NCBI GenBank assembly: GCA_900321905.1
Contig: ONXZ01000119.1
Location: 1 to 5,108 of the forward strand
Length of the DNA: 5,108 bases
Origin: an uncultured Eubacteriales bacterium
GTDB lineage: Bacteria; Bacillota; Clostridia; Oscillospirales; Acutalibacteraceae
Direction: 5' to 3'
Under the pieces are notes generated by a model that was not told the origin of the DNA, did no database searches, and saw nothing but the letters and a program-made list of their open reading frames with translations. The stretch's first letter is position 1. Every line of letters starts with the position of its first letter. The position numbers were made by a program, and so were the translations under genes. Positions 4,702-5,108 of this stretch are shown piece by piece.

Positions 4702-5108
4702 GTGAGCGATACCCAGAGATACCAATTAGCACTTGAATACGCAACACGTAAGCACGAGGGGCAGTTCCGCATCGGCGGTAAAAAGTACATCACGCACCCT
4801 GTTGAGGTTGCTCGACTTGTCAAAGATAAAGGCTACGGCGTTGATTATCAGATTACAGCGCTGTTCCACGACTTGCTTGAGGATACTGACGCTACGGAAA
4901 ACGACCTTATGCAAAACGGCGGCACGCCCGAAATTGTGGAGGCTGTGCGCCTGCTCACTAAGCGTGACGGACTTGCTATGAGCGACTATGTCAGCGGTAT
5001 TAAACAAAACGAGATGGCGTTTGTAGTCAAATGTGCCGACCGTCTGCACAATCTGCGTAGCGCAGTCTGTGCGAGCGACCAGTTCAAACGCAGATATATA
5101 AAAAGCAC
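4702..5108 (+). CDS. HD-domain (p)ppGpp hydrolase-like protein (5' part)
   Basis: The first 135 residues are visible; the gene runs off the window. The sequence matches the RelA/SpoT/MESH1 hydrolase fold, which removes the 3'-pyrophosphate of (p)ppGpp using manganese. Visible motifs: H18-E-G-Q-F-R23, YITHPVEVA (H32), HDLLEDT (H56, D57, E60, D61) and KCADRLHNL (K110, D113, N117). These correspond to the known Rel residues R44, H53, H77/D78, E81/D82, D144 and N148, with the 9-residue spacing between R23 and H32 conserved, so the hydrolase site looks intact. The short N-terminus and the FKRRYIKS segment after DRLHNL resemble small stand-alone alarmone hydrolases more than full Rel, which continues with an ETLEIYAPLAHRLG-type segment. 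The missing 3' end decides this. It starts at GTG with GGAGG 7 bases upstream and has its own promoter with a large operator-like dyad. A hydrolase of another nucleotide (for example NADPH, as for metazoan MESH1) cannot be excluded. Confidence 0.88.
   Translation, partial: MSDTQRYQLALEYATRKHEGQFRIGGKKYITHPVEVARLVKDKGYGVDYQITALFHDLLEDTDATENDLMQNGGTPEIVEAVRLLTKRDGLAMSDYVSGIKQNEMAFVVKCADRLHNLRSAVCASDQFKRRYIKS

Overview
The window looks like a chromosomal segment from a Gram-positive anaerobe, probably a spore-forming or formerly spore-forming member of the Clostridia (Oscillospiraceae/Lachnospiraceae type). The reasons are strong GGAGG ribosome-binding sites, clear sigma-A promoters (several with an extended TGn-TATAAT -10), a clostridial rubredoxin, a secreted lysine-rich protein with an Ig-like and an Fn3 domain, two matches to the Spo0A box, and moderate-to-low GC (judged by eye, not counted). 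There is no sign of a phage, insertion sequence, CRISPR array, tRNA or rRNA.

Layout: (1) 1-324 is the 3' end of an unrecognised low-complexity protein, closed by a strong terminator. (2) 456-1391 is a secreted protein with exact 24-bp tandem repeats in its linker. It shares a D/E-LP-I/V-IPIP motif with the end of gene 1, and a perfect 15-bp bidirectional terminator follows it. (3) On the minus strand, 3263-2514 (six-helix membrane protein) and 2489-1434 (RelA/SpoT-type nucleotide synthetase with all catalytic motifs) form a probable two-gene operon. (4) A divergent control region (3264-3412) holds two opposed promoters, a Spo0A-box match and two adjoining palindromes. (5) Forward from there come a 52-residue rubredoxin (3413-3571), an intervening terminator hairpin, and a YghZ/GPR-type aldo-keto reductase (3623-4609). 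(6) At the right edge, an HD-domain alarmone-hydrolase-like gene (4702 onward, cut by the window end) has its own promoter, whose core is covered by a near-perfect 24-bp palindrome inside a second inverted repeat.

Functional reading: the window holds both halves of a possible (p)ppGpp economy on opposite strands about 2.2 kb apart. One is a synthetase domain without a hydrolase; the other is a hydrolase domain with an intact HD site. Between them lie redox/detoxification genes (rubredoxin, aldo-keto reductase). Whether these parts work together is inference. The best candidates for undescribed biology are the elaborate operator-like dyad at 4620-4679, the membrane-protein/synthetase pairing, and the shared control region at 3299-3379.
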